This document shows, piece after piece, positions 16,688 to 25,242 of a stretch of DNA of 37,318 bases. Where the stretch lies: positions 1 to 37,318 of the forward strand of contig JAQTRC010000027.1 of assembly GCA_028712665.1 (NCBI GenBank), read 5' to 3'. The notes under the pieces were generated by a model. That model did no database searches, had not been told where the DNA came from, and worked only from the letters and a program-made list of their open reading frames with translations. Source of the stretch: Desulfuromonadaceae bacterium (GTDB lineage Bacteria; Desulfobacterota; Desulfuromonadia; Geobacterales; Pseudopelobacteraceae). Both the position numbers and the translations under genes were made by a program. The stretch's first letter is position 1. The number at the start of each line of letters is the position of its first letter.

Positions 16688-18166
16688 TTATTTCGTTTCT
16701 TTTCGGAGTTGCGGAAATAGTATAACGTCGCGAATCGAGGGGGAGTCGGTCAGGAGCATCACCAGCCGATCGATGCCGATCCCTTCCCCGGCGGTGGGAG
16801 GCAGTCCGTACTCAAGGGCTCGAACGTAGTCCTCGTCCATGTAGTGCGCTTCCTCGTCACCTTTGTCTTTTTCGGCGACCTGGGCCAAAAATCGTTCTTT
16901 CTGGTCGATCGGGTCGTTCAATTCGGAAAAGGCATTGGCAATCTCGCGCCCGGCGACGATCAGTTCGAAACGATCGACAATGTCGGGGTCAAGGTCGCTC
17001 TTGCGCGACAGGGGGGAAACCTCGGTCGGGTATGCAGTGATAAATGTAGGCTGTATAAGCTTGTGCTCGGCAACCTCCTCGAAAATTTCCATTATCAGCT
17101 TGCCATAGCCGATTCCGTCAGGAAGGGCGAGTCCGATACTCCGGGCATAGGCAAGGGCCAGGTCCCGGTCATCCAGTTGTTTGGCTTCAATATCCCCATA
17201 GGCCAGAATTGCATCACGTACGGTCAAACGCTTCCAGGGGCGCTCAAAACTAATGGTAAGACCCTGGTTGGAGAAGGCAAGCGTACCGAGCAGCTCTTGT
17301 GCGACATGACAGAACAGTTCTTCGGTAAAGTCCATCAGATCCTCATATGTGGCATAGGCCTGATAGAATTCCATCATCGTGAATTCGGGGTTGTGACGTA
17401 CCGATATACCCTCGTTTCGGAAGTTGCGATTGATCTCAAAAACCCGTTCCAGGCCACCGACAACCAGGCGTTTCAGGTATAGCTCCGGAGCTACGCGGAG
17501 GTAGAGGTCCATATCCAAGGTGTTGTGATGGGTTATAAAGGGACGCGCGGTGGCCCCCCCCGGAATCTGATGCATCATGGGGGTTTCAACTTCGAGAAAA
17601 TCGCGATCTGTCATGAAACTGCGGATCAGGTTTACGATGCGGGAGCGTTTTATGAATATTTCGCGGACCTCAGGGTTGACGATCAGGTCGACATAGCGTT
17701 GACGATAGCGGGTCTCAACATCGGTCAGCCCATGAAATTTTTCCGGCAGCGGCAGCAGCGACTTGACCAGCAGGCGGATCAAACGGGCATGCAGGGAGAG
17801 TTCACCGGTTTTGGTGCGGAATGGATACCCTTCCACACCGATAATATCGCCGATATCGAATGTTTCGAATGAGGCAAAGGCGTCCTCGCCGATCTCGTCC
17901 TTTTTGACATAGATCTGAATTCGGCCTTTGCGGTCCTGAAGCTGTATGAAGGCTGCTTTGCCAAAAGAGCGGCGGGCCAGAATGCGGCCGGCAACAACGA
18001 AATTTGTCTCGTTCGGGTCTATCTGCTCCTTGTCTCCATAGGCGGCAAGGATGTCGGCAGAGGTGTTGAGCGGTCTGAAGTCATTGGGGTAGGGATTGAC
18101 GCCTGCTTCCCAGAGGGCATCCACCTTGCGGCGTCTCTGCATCAGAAGTTCGCTGAGTTCTTCCAT
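16688..18166 (-). CDS. lysS: lysyl-tRNA synthetase, class II
   Basis: This 492-residue cytoplasmic enzyme charges tRNA-Lys. An N-terminal OB-fold anticodon-binding domain (residues about 55-150) precedes the class II catalytic core, with motif 2 in FRNEGISVRHNPEFTMMEFY and motif 3 in GEGIGIDRLVML near the C-terminus. Length matches bacterial LysS (E. coli 505). It heads the envelope run; lolC follows after 3 nt, so the downstream genes may rely on a promoter upstream of lysS. The Shine-Dalgarno is weak (AAAGG 13 nt before the ATG). The 149 nt upstream of it (18167-18315) show no clear promoter, riboswitch or terminator. Confidence 0.97.
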   Translation of the reverse strand: MEELSELLMQRRRKVDALWEAGVNPYPNDFRPLNTSADILAAYGDKEQIDPNETNFVVAGRILARRSFGKAAFIQLQDRKGRIQIYVKKDEIGEDAFASFETFDIGDIIGVEGYPFRTKTGELSLHARLIRLLVKSLLPLPEKFHGLTDVETRYRQRYVDLIVNPEVREIFIKRSRIVNLIRSFMTDRDFLEVETPMMHQIPGGATARPFITHHNTLDMDLYLRVAPELYLKRLVVGGLERVFEINRNFRNEGISVRHNPEFTMMEFYQAYATYEDLMDFTEELFCHVAQELLGTLAFSNQGLTISFERPWKRLTVRDAILAYGDIEAKQLDDRDLALAYARSIGLALPDGIGYGKLIMEIFEEVAEHKLIQPTFITAYPTEVSPLSRKSDLDPDIVDRFELIVAGREIANAFSELNDPIDQKERFLAQVAEKDKGDEEAHYMDEDYVRALEYGLPPTAGEGIGIDRLVMLLTDSPSIRDVILFPQLRKETK

Positions 18167-18315
18167 GGTATAGGTTCAACCTTTCACAACAGATCGGTCC
18201 CGGAGAATCAATCCATAAAATTATTAAATGCCTTGATGCGTCGAAAATAAAATATACAGCAGATGGGGGCGCCGTACTAAATGAGTTGATACCCCGTTGG
18301 TGCTACTTTATTCGA

Positions 18316-19482
18316 TCACTGTATTTTGCGGATAGTATTGTTTTGACTATCTGCGACAAAGAGGCTTACACCATCAGTTGTAATGCCAATTGGGCTATAA
18401 AAAGTGGGTACTCCGGGAGAATCAACATTCCCCCCAACACCTGCAGTCCTCGATATTCCGGATATGGTTGTAACCGCGCCAGTGGCAATCACAACCTTCC
18501 GGATGGTATTTTGGTATGAGTCGGTAACATAAAGATTTGTCCCATCTGTTGTAATGCCGTTTGGTTGGTAAAAGTGCGCCGCCGTTCCGATCCCGTCGGC
18601 CGTTCCCTCATCGGATTCAAGGGGTCCGGTAGTGCCGGCTATCGTGGTGACTGAACCGGTCAGGATATCAATCTTCCGTATCAACCGGTTATAAAAGTCA
18701 GTCACGTAGAGTTTGGCTCCGTCCGTGGTGATGCGCGACGGCAGATTGAAACGGGCGGTAGCTCCTTTTCCGTCAGTAGAGTCTGAGTAGCCCGCAGATC
18801 CGGCAGCGCCGGCCAACGTAGTAACCGCAGCGGTGTTAATAACTATTCGGCGCACGGTGTTATTTCCGGAATCGGCTACATAGAGATTTACGCCGTCGGT
18901 TGTAATGCCGATTGGTTGATTGAACCTTACGTCGGTTTTGACGGTAGAGTCGACAGAACCGGCAATGGCGGATGTGCTGCCTATTGTAGTTACTTTCTTA
19001 CTGGCGATATCGATGAAACGGATCGTGTTGCTGCCGGAATCCGCGACGTATAGTTTTATGCCGTCTGTGGTGATTCCGGTTGGGTAGTTGAATATTATAA
19101 CAGCCCCGGAATCCTGGTCGGTACATGCCAGGGTTGTGACAACACCGGCAGAGTCGATCATACGGATGGCGTTATTCAGATAATCCGCTATGTATAAATT
19201 GGTGCCGTCTGTAGTTATAGCTGTGGGGTGATTGAATCTGGAGGCAGTTACGTTGCCATCCGCAAAACCGGAGATTTTAGCAGAACCGGCAATTGTTGAC
19301 ACTGTTGAGGACAACAGCAGTGCGCCGCCCTGTACCGCCCCCCCCATCTTCGGATTTGAAGGGGCGAGAGTTGCCGGCACGTCATAGACAACGGCACGCG
19401 CCCCCGAAGATGACCCGCTGCCACAACCGCCGCTTAACAGCAAAATAAACAAAAGAGACAAGAGCGTAGTGTACTTCTGCAT
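18316..19482 (-). CDS. putative lipoprotein with six NHL-type beta-propeller repeats
   Basis: This 388-residue protein starts with a lipoprotein-like signal (LLLSGGC, Cys20) followed by a Gly/Ser-rich stretch. The lipobox has Ser at -3, which is not canonical. Six copies of a repeat with core ITTDGxxLYVADSxxNTIRKI follow, each with a linking strand that often contains VTTLAG or VTTIxG. The sixth copy ends at the stop codon, consistent with a closed six-bladed NHL propeller. Such domains usually bind proteins, sugars or RNA, but no active-site residues can be named. ATG 19482 has GGGGAG 7 nt upstream. It appears monocistronic, between lysS and the RNase gene. Function unknown; a cell-surface or periplasmic binding protein is the most that can be said. 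Confidence 0.8.
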   Translation of the reverse strand: MQKYTTLLSLLFILLLSGGCGSGSSSGARAVVYDVPATLAPSNPKMGGAVQGGALLLSSTVSTIAGSAKISGFADGNVTASRFNHPTAITTDGTNLYIADYLNNAIRMIDSAGVVTTLACTDQDSGAVIIFNYPTGITTDGIKLYVADSGSNTIRFIDIASKKVTTIGSTSAIAGSVDSTVKTDVRFNQPIGITTDGVNLYVADSGNNTVRRIVINTAAVTTLAGAAGSAGYSDSTDGKGATARFNLPSRITTDGAKLYVTDFYNRLIRKIDILTGSVTTIAGTTGPLESDEGTADGIGTAAHFYQPNGITTDGTNLYVTDSYQNTIRKVVIATGAVTTISGISRTAGVGGNVDSPGVPTFYSPIGITTDGVSLFVADSQNNTIRKIQ

Positions 19483-19526
19483 TGAAAACTCCCCGTAAAA
19501 ATATATAACTTCCGTTTGTTACAGAT

Positions 19527-19550
19527 GAAAAACCTACGTGCGGCCGCAGG
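19527..19550 (-). terminator. candidate intrinsic terminator after the RNase E/G gene
   Basis: On the minus strand CCTGCG and CGTAGG form a 6-bp stem (one G-T pair) around a GC-rich loop, followed directly by TTTTT. It lies about 50 nt after the RNase stop and just upstream of the NHL gene's ribosome-binding site. The stem is short, so strength is uncertain. The rest of 19483-19598 shows nothing else clear. Confidence 0.45.
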
Positions 19551-19598
19551 CCCATTCTTTATAATTTGGACAATTTGGTCAACCGTGACTAAAACAGG

Positions 19599-21824
19599 TC
19601 AGATCAGTGGATCATTTTTTTTACGACGCGCCCTTGGGGGAGGCTTGGGCTTCTCTACCACAGGTTCCTGCTGCGGGGCTACTTCTGCAGCTGTTTTTTT
19701 CGGGACTGAACTTCGGCGAGTTTTCGGCGCGACCGGAGCAACAGCCTTGGTTACAGGTTCGGCCTTAGACGACGGATTCTCGTCAACAGGCTCTGCAACA
19801 TCAGGCGCCGGCTTCTTCTTCGCACGTGAGAGGCGGGGGCGTTTTGGCTTTTCTGGCGGCAGCGCCGCCTCGACCGGTTCTGCCGGTGAAGGCTTCTCCG
19901 TCGCTTGGGTGGTAACTTCGACATCCCCCCCATCAGTCACCGGAGTGGTTTCATCATGTCCCTTGGCGCCTTTACGGCCCCTGCGGCGGCGGCGCTTTTT
20001 GTGCTTGAAGGCACTTTCAGCGCTCTCCTCCTTGTCGATTAACGCGTCTGGTGCAGTTTCTTTCGAATTGCCATCCGGCAGAGACGCAGCCTGTCCGGTT
20101 TCATCCGGTTTTTCCGGCAGAGATGCAGCGTCTTCGATCTCACCTGTAGTTTTCTTCTTCTTGCGGCGTCGCTTTTTCTTCTTGCCGCTCTCACCGGAGA
20201 CGCTTCCATCGGCTTGCTTTTCCTCAACTACCACCAGTCCGGCCGGCTTATCGGCAGCTATTGCAGGTTTGTGAGCCTCATCCGCCTCGGCTTCGCTCTT
20301 GAGGACATCCTCCGCGCGCGATTTCTCGCGTTTTACAACCTCAAGTTCCATCTGGTTGAGCAGATACGAAGTTTTTCCTTTAACCGTTACATCTATATCA
20401 TAATCGTTCTCGATCTGGGTCAGTTCGCGTTTTTTGCGGTTAAGCAGATAATAGGCAACCTCCAGAGGCAGGCCTCCATGAACCTCGGCGACGGTTCCTT
20501 TTGCCGCTGCTCCGTGAACCTTGCGCAGGAAGGAAAGCGCCATCGCCTCAACCGACTTGACCTTGCCTCGTCCTTCGCAGTGCGGGCAGGAGAGATGAAT
20601 GGCATCGTTTAATGTCTTGGCAATACGCTGGCGGGACATCTCCAGGATACCGAACTCGGAGATGCATCCCAGATTGACCCGTGCCTTATCCATTTTGAGG
20701 GCCTGTTTGAGAACTTTCTCCACTTCGCTGTTATGTTTCCTGTCGCGCATGTCGATGAAGTCGATAACGATCAGACCGCCCAGGTCGCGCAGACGGAGTT
20801 GCCTGGCCACCTCTTCGGCTGCCTCCATGTTGGTCTTGAAGGCGGTGTCCTCAATGCCACGCTCACCGCTGGATTTGCCCGAGTTGACGTCGATGCTGAC
20901 CAGCGCCTCGGTTGGCTCGATAATCAGGGAGCCGCCGGATGGAAGTGCGACACGCTTCTCATAGATCTGGTCGATCTGTTCCTCCAGCTGAAAGCGGGAG
21001 AAAATCGGTCGGGTTTCCTTGTGCAGCTTGACCAGTTTCTCGCATTTCGGCATGTTTTCACGGAAAAAGGCCTTGGCCTCACTGTAGGCATCCTTGCTGT
21101 CCACCAGCACTTCGTCGATGTCATCGGAAAAGTAGTCGCGGATGAAGCGGATTATCAGGCCGCTGTCGCGGTAGACCTCGCCGGCCCCGCTGATTTCAGC
21201 CGCCGCTTGCCTTATGCCGTTGTACATGGCTACCAGGTTGTCCAGATCCTTCTGAAGTTCCTCCGGTGTCCGGCCAACCGCCTCGGTGCGGATGATGTAG
21301 CCTATTCCGTCCTGAATGCTCAGCCCGGACACTATCTCTTTCAGTTTTTTGCGTGCGCCTTCCTGCTCCACTTTGCGGGATATGCCGGTGGAGTCGCTTC
21401 CCGGCATGATCACCATGTAGCGCCCCGGCAGGGAGAGGTAGGTAGTCAGAGCCGAACCTTTGTTGTCACGTTCATCCTTTTCCACCTGTACAAGAAGTTC
21501 CTGCCCACGCCGCAGAACTTCCTGAATGCGGGGGCGCCGTTTGTGTTGATCATCGGGAACATCATCACGCCATTGCCAGAAATCAGGGTGCAGTTCGCCC
21601 AACTGAAGAAAGCCGGGCTTGGCTCTGCCTATGTCCACAAAGGCGGCCTGCAGGCCTGGTTCCACACGTAGCACTACCCCTTTGTAGATATTGCCTTTGG
21701 TTTGCTCTTTTCCGGTAATTTCAATATTAAGTTCCATCAGCCGACCGTCATGCACTATGGCCACGCGGGCCTCCTCCGGATGCATGACATTGATAAGCAT
21801 CTTTTTACTTGCAATCTTACTCAT
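19599..21824 (-). CDS. ribonuclease E/G family endoribonuclease with long basic C-terminal tail
   Basis: This is a 741-residue endoribonuclease. The catalytic part (about 1-500) has the S1 RNA-binding domain (about 45-130), Asp312 in SIDVNSGKSSGERG and Asp355 in VIDFIDMRD (the metal-binding pair of RNase E), and CPHC (413-416), the zinc link. RNase E/G cuts single-stranded AU-rich RNA in rRNA maturation and mRNA decay. The last 240 residues are low-complexity, rich in Lys, Arg, Pro, Glu and Ala, with two strongly basic blocks (KKKKRRRKKKK and KHKKRRRRRGRKG). These resemble RNA-binding regions of RNase E degradosome scaffolds. The core resembles RNase G, but the tail makes it longer than RNase G (489). 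Naming it rne or rng is a matter of convention. The Shine-Dalgarno (AAAGG) is 12 nt upstream. Confidence 0.9.
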   Translation of the reverse strand: MSKIASKKMLINVMHPEEARVAIVHDGRLMELNIEITGKEQTKGNIYKGVVLRVEPGLQAAFVDIGRAKPGFLQLGELHPDFWQWRDDVPDDQHKRRPRIQEVLRRGQELLVQVEKDERDNKGSALTTYLSLPGRYMVIMPGSDSTGISRKVEQEGARKKLKEIVSGLSIQDGIGYIIRTEAVGRTPEELQKDLDNLVAMYNGIRQAAAEISGAGEVYRDSGLIIRFIRDYFSDDIDEVLVDSKDAYSEAKAFFRENMPKCEKLVKLHKETRPIFSRFQLEEQIDQIYEKRVALPSGGSLIIEPTEALVSIDVNSGKSSGERGIEDTAFKTNMEAAEEVARQLRLRDLGGLIVIDFIDMRDRKHNSEVEKVLKQALKMDKARVNLGCISEFGILEMSRQRIAKTLNDAIHLSCPHCEGRGKVKSVEAMALSFLRKVHGAAAKGTVAEVHGGLPLEVAYYLLNRKKRELTQIENDYDIDVTVKGKTSYLLNQMELEVVKREKSRAEDVLKSEAEADEAHKPAIAADKPAGLVVVEEKQADGSVSGESGKKKKRRRKKKKTTGEIEDAASLPEKPDETGQAASLPDGNSKETAPDALIDKEESAESAFKHKKRRRRRGRKGAKGHDETTPVTDGGDVEVTTQATEKPSPAEPVEAALPPEKPKRPRLSRAKKKPAPDVAEPVDENPSSKAEPVTKAVAPVAPKTRRSSVPKKTAAEVAPQQEPVVEKPKPPPRARRKKNDPLI

Positions 21825-21844
21825 TACGTTGCTTAACCTTTCAG

Positions 21845-21859
21845 GTGGGTTATGCCCAC
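21845..21859 (-). promoter_or_regulatory. hairpin in the RNase E/G leader
   Basis: On the minus strand GTGGG, a 5-nt loop and CCCAC form a perfect short hairpin ending just before the AAAGG ribosome-binding site. E. coli rne is autoregulated through hairpins in its 5' leader; a similar role here is only a suggestion. Confidence 0.3.
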
Positions 21860-21904
21860 ACCATGTTCAAAATTGAAAGATTATATATGTTTTGCTGTCG
21901 AAAG

Positions 21905-21941
21905 CAAAGAAAAAGGCGACACAGGTTTGTCCCGTGCCGCC
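21905..21941 (-). terminator. intrinsic terminator of hppA
   Basis: On the minus strand GGCGGCACGGG pairs with CCTGTGTCGCC (11 bp with two G-T pairs) around loop ACAAA, followed by TTTTTCTTT. It sits 41 nt after the hppA stop. This is a strong Rho-independent terminator and separates hppA from the RNase gene. Confidence 0.85.
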
Positions 21942-21982
21942 CGATCGAGCATTAAGCTCAACAGAAATAATGAATCGGCGCC

Positions 21983-23992
21983 CTATCTCAATAACGGTGC
22001 AATAATCAGAGAGACGATGCTCATCAGCTTGATCAGAATATTCATGGCAGGACCGGAAGTGTCCTTGAACGGGTCGCCGATGGTATCACCTACTACCGCG
22101 GCTTTATGAGCGTCGCCACCCTTCTTTTCGCCAGCCAATTCACCTTTTTCGATGAATTTCTTTGCATTATCCCATACTCCGCCGGCGTTGGCCATGAAGA
22201 GCGCCATCAGAACGCCGGTAACGGTAGCGCCGGCCAGCGTACCCCCCAGAGCCTCTTTGCCGAGGGTGAAGCCGATAACTGGTGGAACAAGGATAGCGAT
22301 GAGCGCCGGGGCAATCATCTCCTGGAGTGAAGCCTTGGTTGAGATATCAACGCAGGTCTGAGAATCGGGCTTGACGCCAGGTTTACCTTCCAGGAGTCCT
22401 GGGATTTCACGGAACTGGCGACGGATTTCGTCAACCATCTTGCCGGCAGCCTTGCCGACCGAGGTCATCGTCATCGCAGCGATCAGGAACGGAACAAAGC
22501 CGCCGATAAAGGTGCCGATCACCACCTGCGGTTTGGTAAGGTCTATTGACGTTACGCCGGCGCTGGCCGCGTATGCGGCGTAAAGCGCCAGGGCGGTCAG
22601 GGCTGCGGAACCGATGGCAAAACCTTTCCCCATGGCTGCCGTTGTGTTGCCGAGAGCGTCAAGACTGTCAGTTATTTTACGGACTTCCGCTCCAAGTCCG
22701 GCCATCTCGGAGATGCCTCCGGCGTTGTCGGCTATCGGTCCGTAGGCGTCTACTGTCATCGTAACTCCGACGGTGGCCAGCATACCGACTGCCGCAAGGG
22801 CAACGCCGTAAAGGCCGGCTGTCATATTTGAAACATAAATAGCGAGGCAGATCATTACAACCGGCGCAACCACGCTCTCCATGCCGACGGCAAGACCGTT
22901 GATAATGTTGGTTGCCGCTCCGGTGCGGCAAGATTCAGCGACACGGTTAACCGGGGTGGATGAGGTGTAGTACTCGGTTATCAGTCCGATGATGATACCG
23001 GCGAATGTGCCGAGCAGTACGGACCAGAATACTCCGGTGCTGATCCCGAATGCGGACACGGCAAACCAGGCCCCGACCAGAAACAGGCCCGCACCGATAA
23101 AGGTGGAATTACGAAGGGCTGCTGCCGGATCACCGCTTTTCAATATGTTCATTGAAAGAATACCGACCAGAGACGCAACAAGGCCGACGACCGCCAGCAG
23201 TATCGGAAGGAACATCAGATTGGCCTGAGTGCCGCCCAGAGTTGCAATGGTACTGGCGCTGGCCGTGGCGGCAATGGCGATCGCGGCTATGATTGAGCCG
23301 ACATACGATTCAAAGATATCTGCTCCCATACCGGCAATGTCGCCGACGTTGTCCCCGACGTTGTCGGCGATGACTCCAGGGTTACGCGGATCGTCCTCGG
23401 GGATTCCGGCCTCGATCTTGCCGACCAGGTCGGAACCGACATCGGCGGCCTTGGTGAAAATGCCGCCGCCAACGCGGGCAAAGAGGGCGATGGAGGAGGC
23501 CCCCATGGCAAAACCATTGATGTAAAGGGAAGTCTGAGGATCTCCCCAGACGATGAAGGCGATGCCGACGCCTATCAGTCCGAGGCTCGCCACCGCCAGA
23601 CCCATTACCGAACCACCGCTGTAGGATACCATCAGAGCAGCAGCAATTCCCTTGCTGCGTGCCGCTTCTGAAGTTCTGACGTTGGCTTTGGTGGCAGCCT
23701 GCATTCCAAAATAACCGGCCAGAATCGAGCAGATGGCGCCGCCCAGGAAGGCGACTCCGGTCCGCCAGCCAAGAGAAGGAGCCATAAGCATCAGACCGAA
23801 GACCACGACCATGAAGATAGCAAGAACCTTGTACTCGCGTCTGAGGAAAGCCATCGCTCCCTTATGAATTTCCTCTGAAATTTCGACCATTTTCTCGTTG
23901 CCTGCGGGTTGGGACTTGATGTAGTTGTAGATCACAAAAGCGATCACTAGCCCTACAATCCCCAGAATTGGTGCTGACATCAGCAGCTGCAT
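21983..23992 (-). CDS. hppA: membrane-bound ion-translocating pyrophosphatase, K+-dependent type
   Basis: This 669-residue protein with about 16 transmembrane helices couples PPi hydrolysis to H+ (or Na+) export across the inner membrane. The PPi-binding signature is intact: [20 protein letters not shown] followed by [15 protein letters not shown], with further Asp/Lys clusters near the C-terminus. The sequence [10 protein letters not shown] has Ala452 where K+-independent enzymes carry Lys, and Gly455, both typical of K+-dependent members. Whether the pumped ion is H+ or Na+ cannot be decided reliably by eye. ATG 23992 has GAGGG 8 nt upstream. It is followed by a strong terminator, and its upstream region is shared with the divergent cpoB-like gene. 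It is probably a single-gene unit. Confidence 0.96.
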   Translation of the reverse strand: MQLLMSAPILGIVGLVIAFVIYNYIKSQPAGNEKMVEISEEIHKGAMAFLRREYKVLAIFMVVVFGLMLMAPSLGWRTGVAFLGGAICSILAGYFGMQAATKANVRTSEAARSKGIAAALMVSYSGGSVMGLAVASLGLIGVGIAFIVWGDPQTSLYINGFAMGASSIALFARVGGGIFTKAADVGSDLVGKIEAGIPEDDPRNPGVIADNVGDNVGDIAGMGADIFESYVGSIIAAIAIAATASASTIATLGGTQANLMFLPILLAVVGLVASLVGILSMNILKSGDPAAALRNSTFIGAGLFLVGAWFAVSAFGISTGVFWSVLLGTFAGIIIGLITEYYTSSTPVNRVAESCRTGAATNIINGLAVGMESVVAPVVMICLAIYVSNMTAGLYGVALAAVGMLATVGVTMTVDAYGPIADNAGGISEMAGLGAEVRKITDSLDALGNTTAAMGKGFAIGSAALTALALYAAYAASAGVTSIDLTKPQVVIGTFIGGFVPFLIAAMTMTSVGKAAGKMVDEIRRQFREIPGLLEGKPGVKPDSQTCVDISTKASLQEMIAPALIAILVPPVIGFTLGKEALGGTLAGATVTGVLMALFMANAGGVWDNAKKFIEKGELAGEKKGGDAHKAAVVGDTIGDPFKDTSGPAMNILIKLMSIVSLIIAPLLR

Positions 23993-24048
23993 TGATTGTT
24001 CCCTCTCTTTCTTTGGTCTTGATGTTATTTCTGAGTGTAAACAGTGAC

Positions 24049-24058
24049 TTACATGTAA
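24049..24058. promoter_or_regulatory. perfect palindrome TTACATGTAA upstream of hppA
   Basis: This 10-bp perfect palindrome lies 57 nt upstream of the hppA start, within its likely promoter or leader, and abuts the degenerate copy of the tandem repeat described at 24125. It could be a dimeric regulator site. No -10/-35 pair for hppA is convincing. Confidence 0.3.
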
Positions 24059-24124
24059 TATATGGAGATGGCTTACGGGTAAAAAATCCTAGAATTTCTA
24101 CACGAGAGTTCGAAGTTTGTCAAC

Positions 24125-24169
24125 TGCAATATATGCAGATGCAATATATGCAGATGCAATATATGCAAT
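24125..24169. repeat. three tandem 15-bp repeats, TGCAATATATGCAGA
   Basis: Two exact copies (24125-24139, 24140-24154) and a third diverging in its last bases (24155-24169) stand head to tail. Each carries TGCA inverted around an AT core, so each is a near-palindrome. A related element, GTAATATATGGAGATG, occurs at 24055-24070. They occupy the 340-nt intergenic region between divergent hppA and the cpoB-like gene, upstream of the latter's promoter. There are no spacers, so this is not CRISPR. A multi-site operator is the simplest idea; slippage-generated repeat DNA is the alternative. Confidence 0.7.
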
Positions 24170-24264
24170 CTTATCTATTTATTTTCTGGTATCAGACCGG
24201 AAACCATCCGATTTTTATAATCTCCTTTAACATCTGTAAGGGGGGGACAAAAGAGCGGCAGCGC

Positions 24265-24293
24265 TTGTCAAGACAGATTTGGTATGCTATATG
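24265..24293 (+). promoter_or_regulatory. probable promoter of the cpoB-like gene
   Basis: TTGTCA (24265-24270) and TATATG (24288-24293) are 17 nt apart, giving 5/6 and 4/6 matches to the sigma-70 consensus. This puts a transcript start about 33 nt before the ATG at 24333, leaving room for the strong AAAGGAG ribosome-binding site. Confidence 0.5.
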
Positions 24294-24332
24294 AGCACAT
24301 CGCAGATTCGTAGATAGGTAAAAGGAGATGAT

Positions 24333-25166
24333 ATGAAAATTTTGTATGTCGTTCCGGTTCTTTTGATGTTCAACCTGACCGGTTGCGCAACACAAAGCTC
24401 ACTTGATAATGTACGCAACGATATTGACGCCGTGAAGACCCGGCTGTTTTCTGTAGAGAGGGATCTGGGCGAGGTTCGCACTAATTCGAAAGAGAGTATC
24501 GGCTCTGTTGAGAAAAGTGTTAAAGCCGAAGTTGCCAACGTCCGCAGGATGTCTGCCGATATTCAGGCTACCATAGACAGCACTAAAGGTGAGATGCGGG
24601 CCCTGAACGGCAGATTGGACGATATGGGCTCGGCTGTAAAAAAACCGACGGAAGATCTGACCAGGTACCGTGATGATGCCGACAAACGTATTTTTGCTAC
24701 TGAGGATAGTATCCTTAAATTGCAGGCAACCATTGATGAGTTGTCAAAGAAAATGAACGAGTTGATGAAAGGTAAATCGGGAGATGTTACTTCAACCCCG
24801 GATGCACTCTACATGAAGGGCCTGGAGGATTTCAAATCCGGAGATATGCCTTCCGCCCGAGAGAAGTTTACAAAATTTATCGAACAGAACCCACAGCACG
24901 ATCTGGTGGCCAATGCGTATTTCTGGATCGGAGAGACCCACTACAGCGAAAAGAACTATGAGTCTGCCATTCTGGCCTATCAGGAGGTTATCAAAAAATA
25001 TCCCGGCAAGGAGAAGGTCACGGCTGCCATGCTCAAGCAGGCCATGGCATTCATGGAGATAAAGGATGTTAAAAGCGCCAAGTATGTGCTGAAGAAACTA
25101 TCTGCGGGATATCCGAAGAGTGGAGAGGCCAAAAAAGCCAAGGCTATGCTGAAGGATATCAAATAA
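24333..25166 (+). CDS. CpoB/YbgF-like lipoprotein with coiled coil and TPR repeats
   Basis: This 277-residue protein has a lipoprotein signal with lipobox LTGC (Cys19). A long charged helical region (about 25-150) likely forms a coiled coil, followed by C-terminal TPR units (about 155-277: ALYMKGLEDFKSGD, ANAYFWIGETHYSEKNYESA, AAMLKQAMAFMEIKD). This is the layout of CpoB/YbgF, which works with Tol-Pal and penicillin-binding proteins during envelope constriction. CpoB in E. coli has a cleaved signal peptide; a lipid anchor is a variation common in deltaproteobacterial homologues (from memory, not checked). No tol or pal gene is nearby. ATG 24333 has AAAGGAG 5 nt upstream. It shares a terminator with the convergent his genes. 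Confidence 0.82.
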   Translation: MKILYVVPVLLMFNLTGCATQSSLDNVRNDIDAVKTRLFSVERDLGEVRTNSKESIGSVEKSVKAEVANVRRMSADIQATIDSTKGEMRALNGRLDDMGSAVKKPTEDLTRYRDDADKRIFATEDSILKLQATIDELSKKMNELMKGKSGDVTSTPDALYMKGLEDFKSGDMPSAREKFTKFIEQNPQHDLVANAYFWIGETHYSEKNYESAILAYQEVIKKYPGKEKVTAAMLKQAMAFMEIKDVKSAKYVLKKLSAGYPKSGEAKKAKAMLKDIK

Positions 25167-25189
25167 TCAATACTGTTTATACAGAAACT

Positions 25190-25225
25190 AAAAAGGGGGC
25201 ACCGTATTCGGGCCTCCCTTTTTTT
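25190..25225. terminator. bidirectional terminator between the cpoB-like gene and hisB
   Basis: AAAAAGGGGGC (25190-25200) and GCCTCCCTTTTT (25212-25223) form a GC stem flanked by an A-run on the left and a T-run on the right, so it can terminate both the plus-strand cpoB-like gene (23 nt after its stop) and the minus-strand his genes (about 20 nt after the hisB stop). Confidence 0.85.
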
Positions 25226-25242
25226 AAAGTACAATCGGATTA

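Noticed and set aside
18167-18315. Possible riboswitch or T-box upstream of lysS
   Set aside because: No T-box motif, lysine riboswitch core or terminator hairpin could be recognised in the 149 nt.
18316-19300. Apparent DNA-level tandem repeats
   Set aside because: They reflect the repeated NHL blade sequence of the encoded propeller protein.
19516-20274. Plus-strand Ser/Gly/Ala-rich open frame of 252 codons
   Set aside because: It is the complement of the Lys/Arg/Pro-rich RNase tail; the low-complexity DNA keeps the opposite strand open.
20733-21671. Plus-strand open frame of 312 codons
   Set aside because: It lies opposite the catalytic core of RNase E/G, where Asp and zinc-link residues are conserved on the minus strand.
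24125-24169. Possible CRISPR array
   Set aside because: The repeats are 15 bp, directly adjacent, without spacers and without cas genes nearby.
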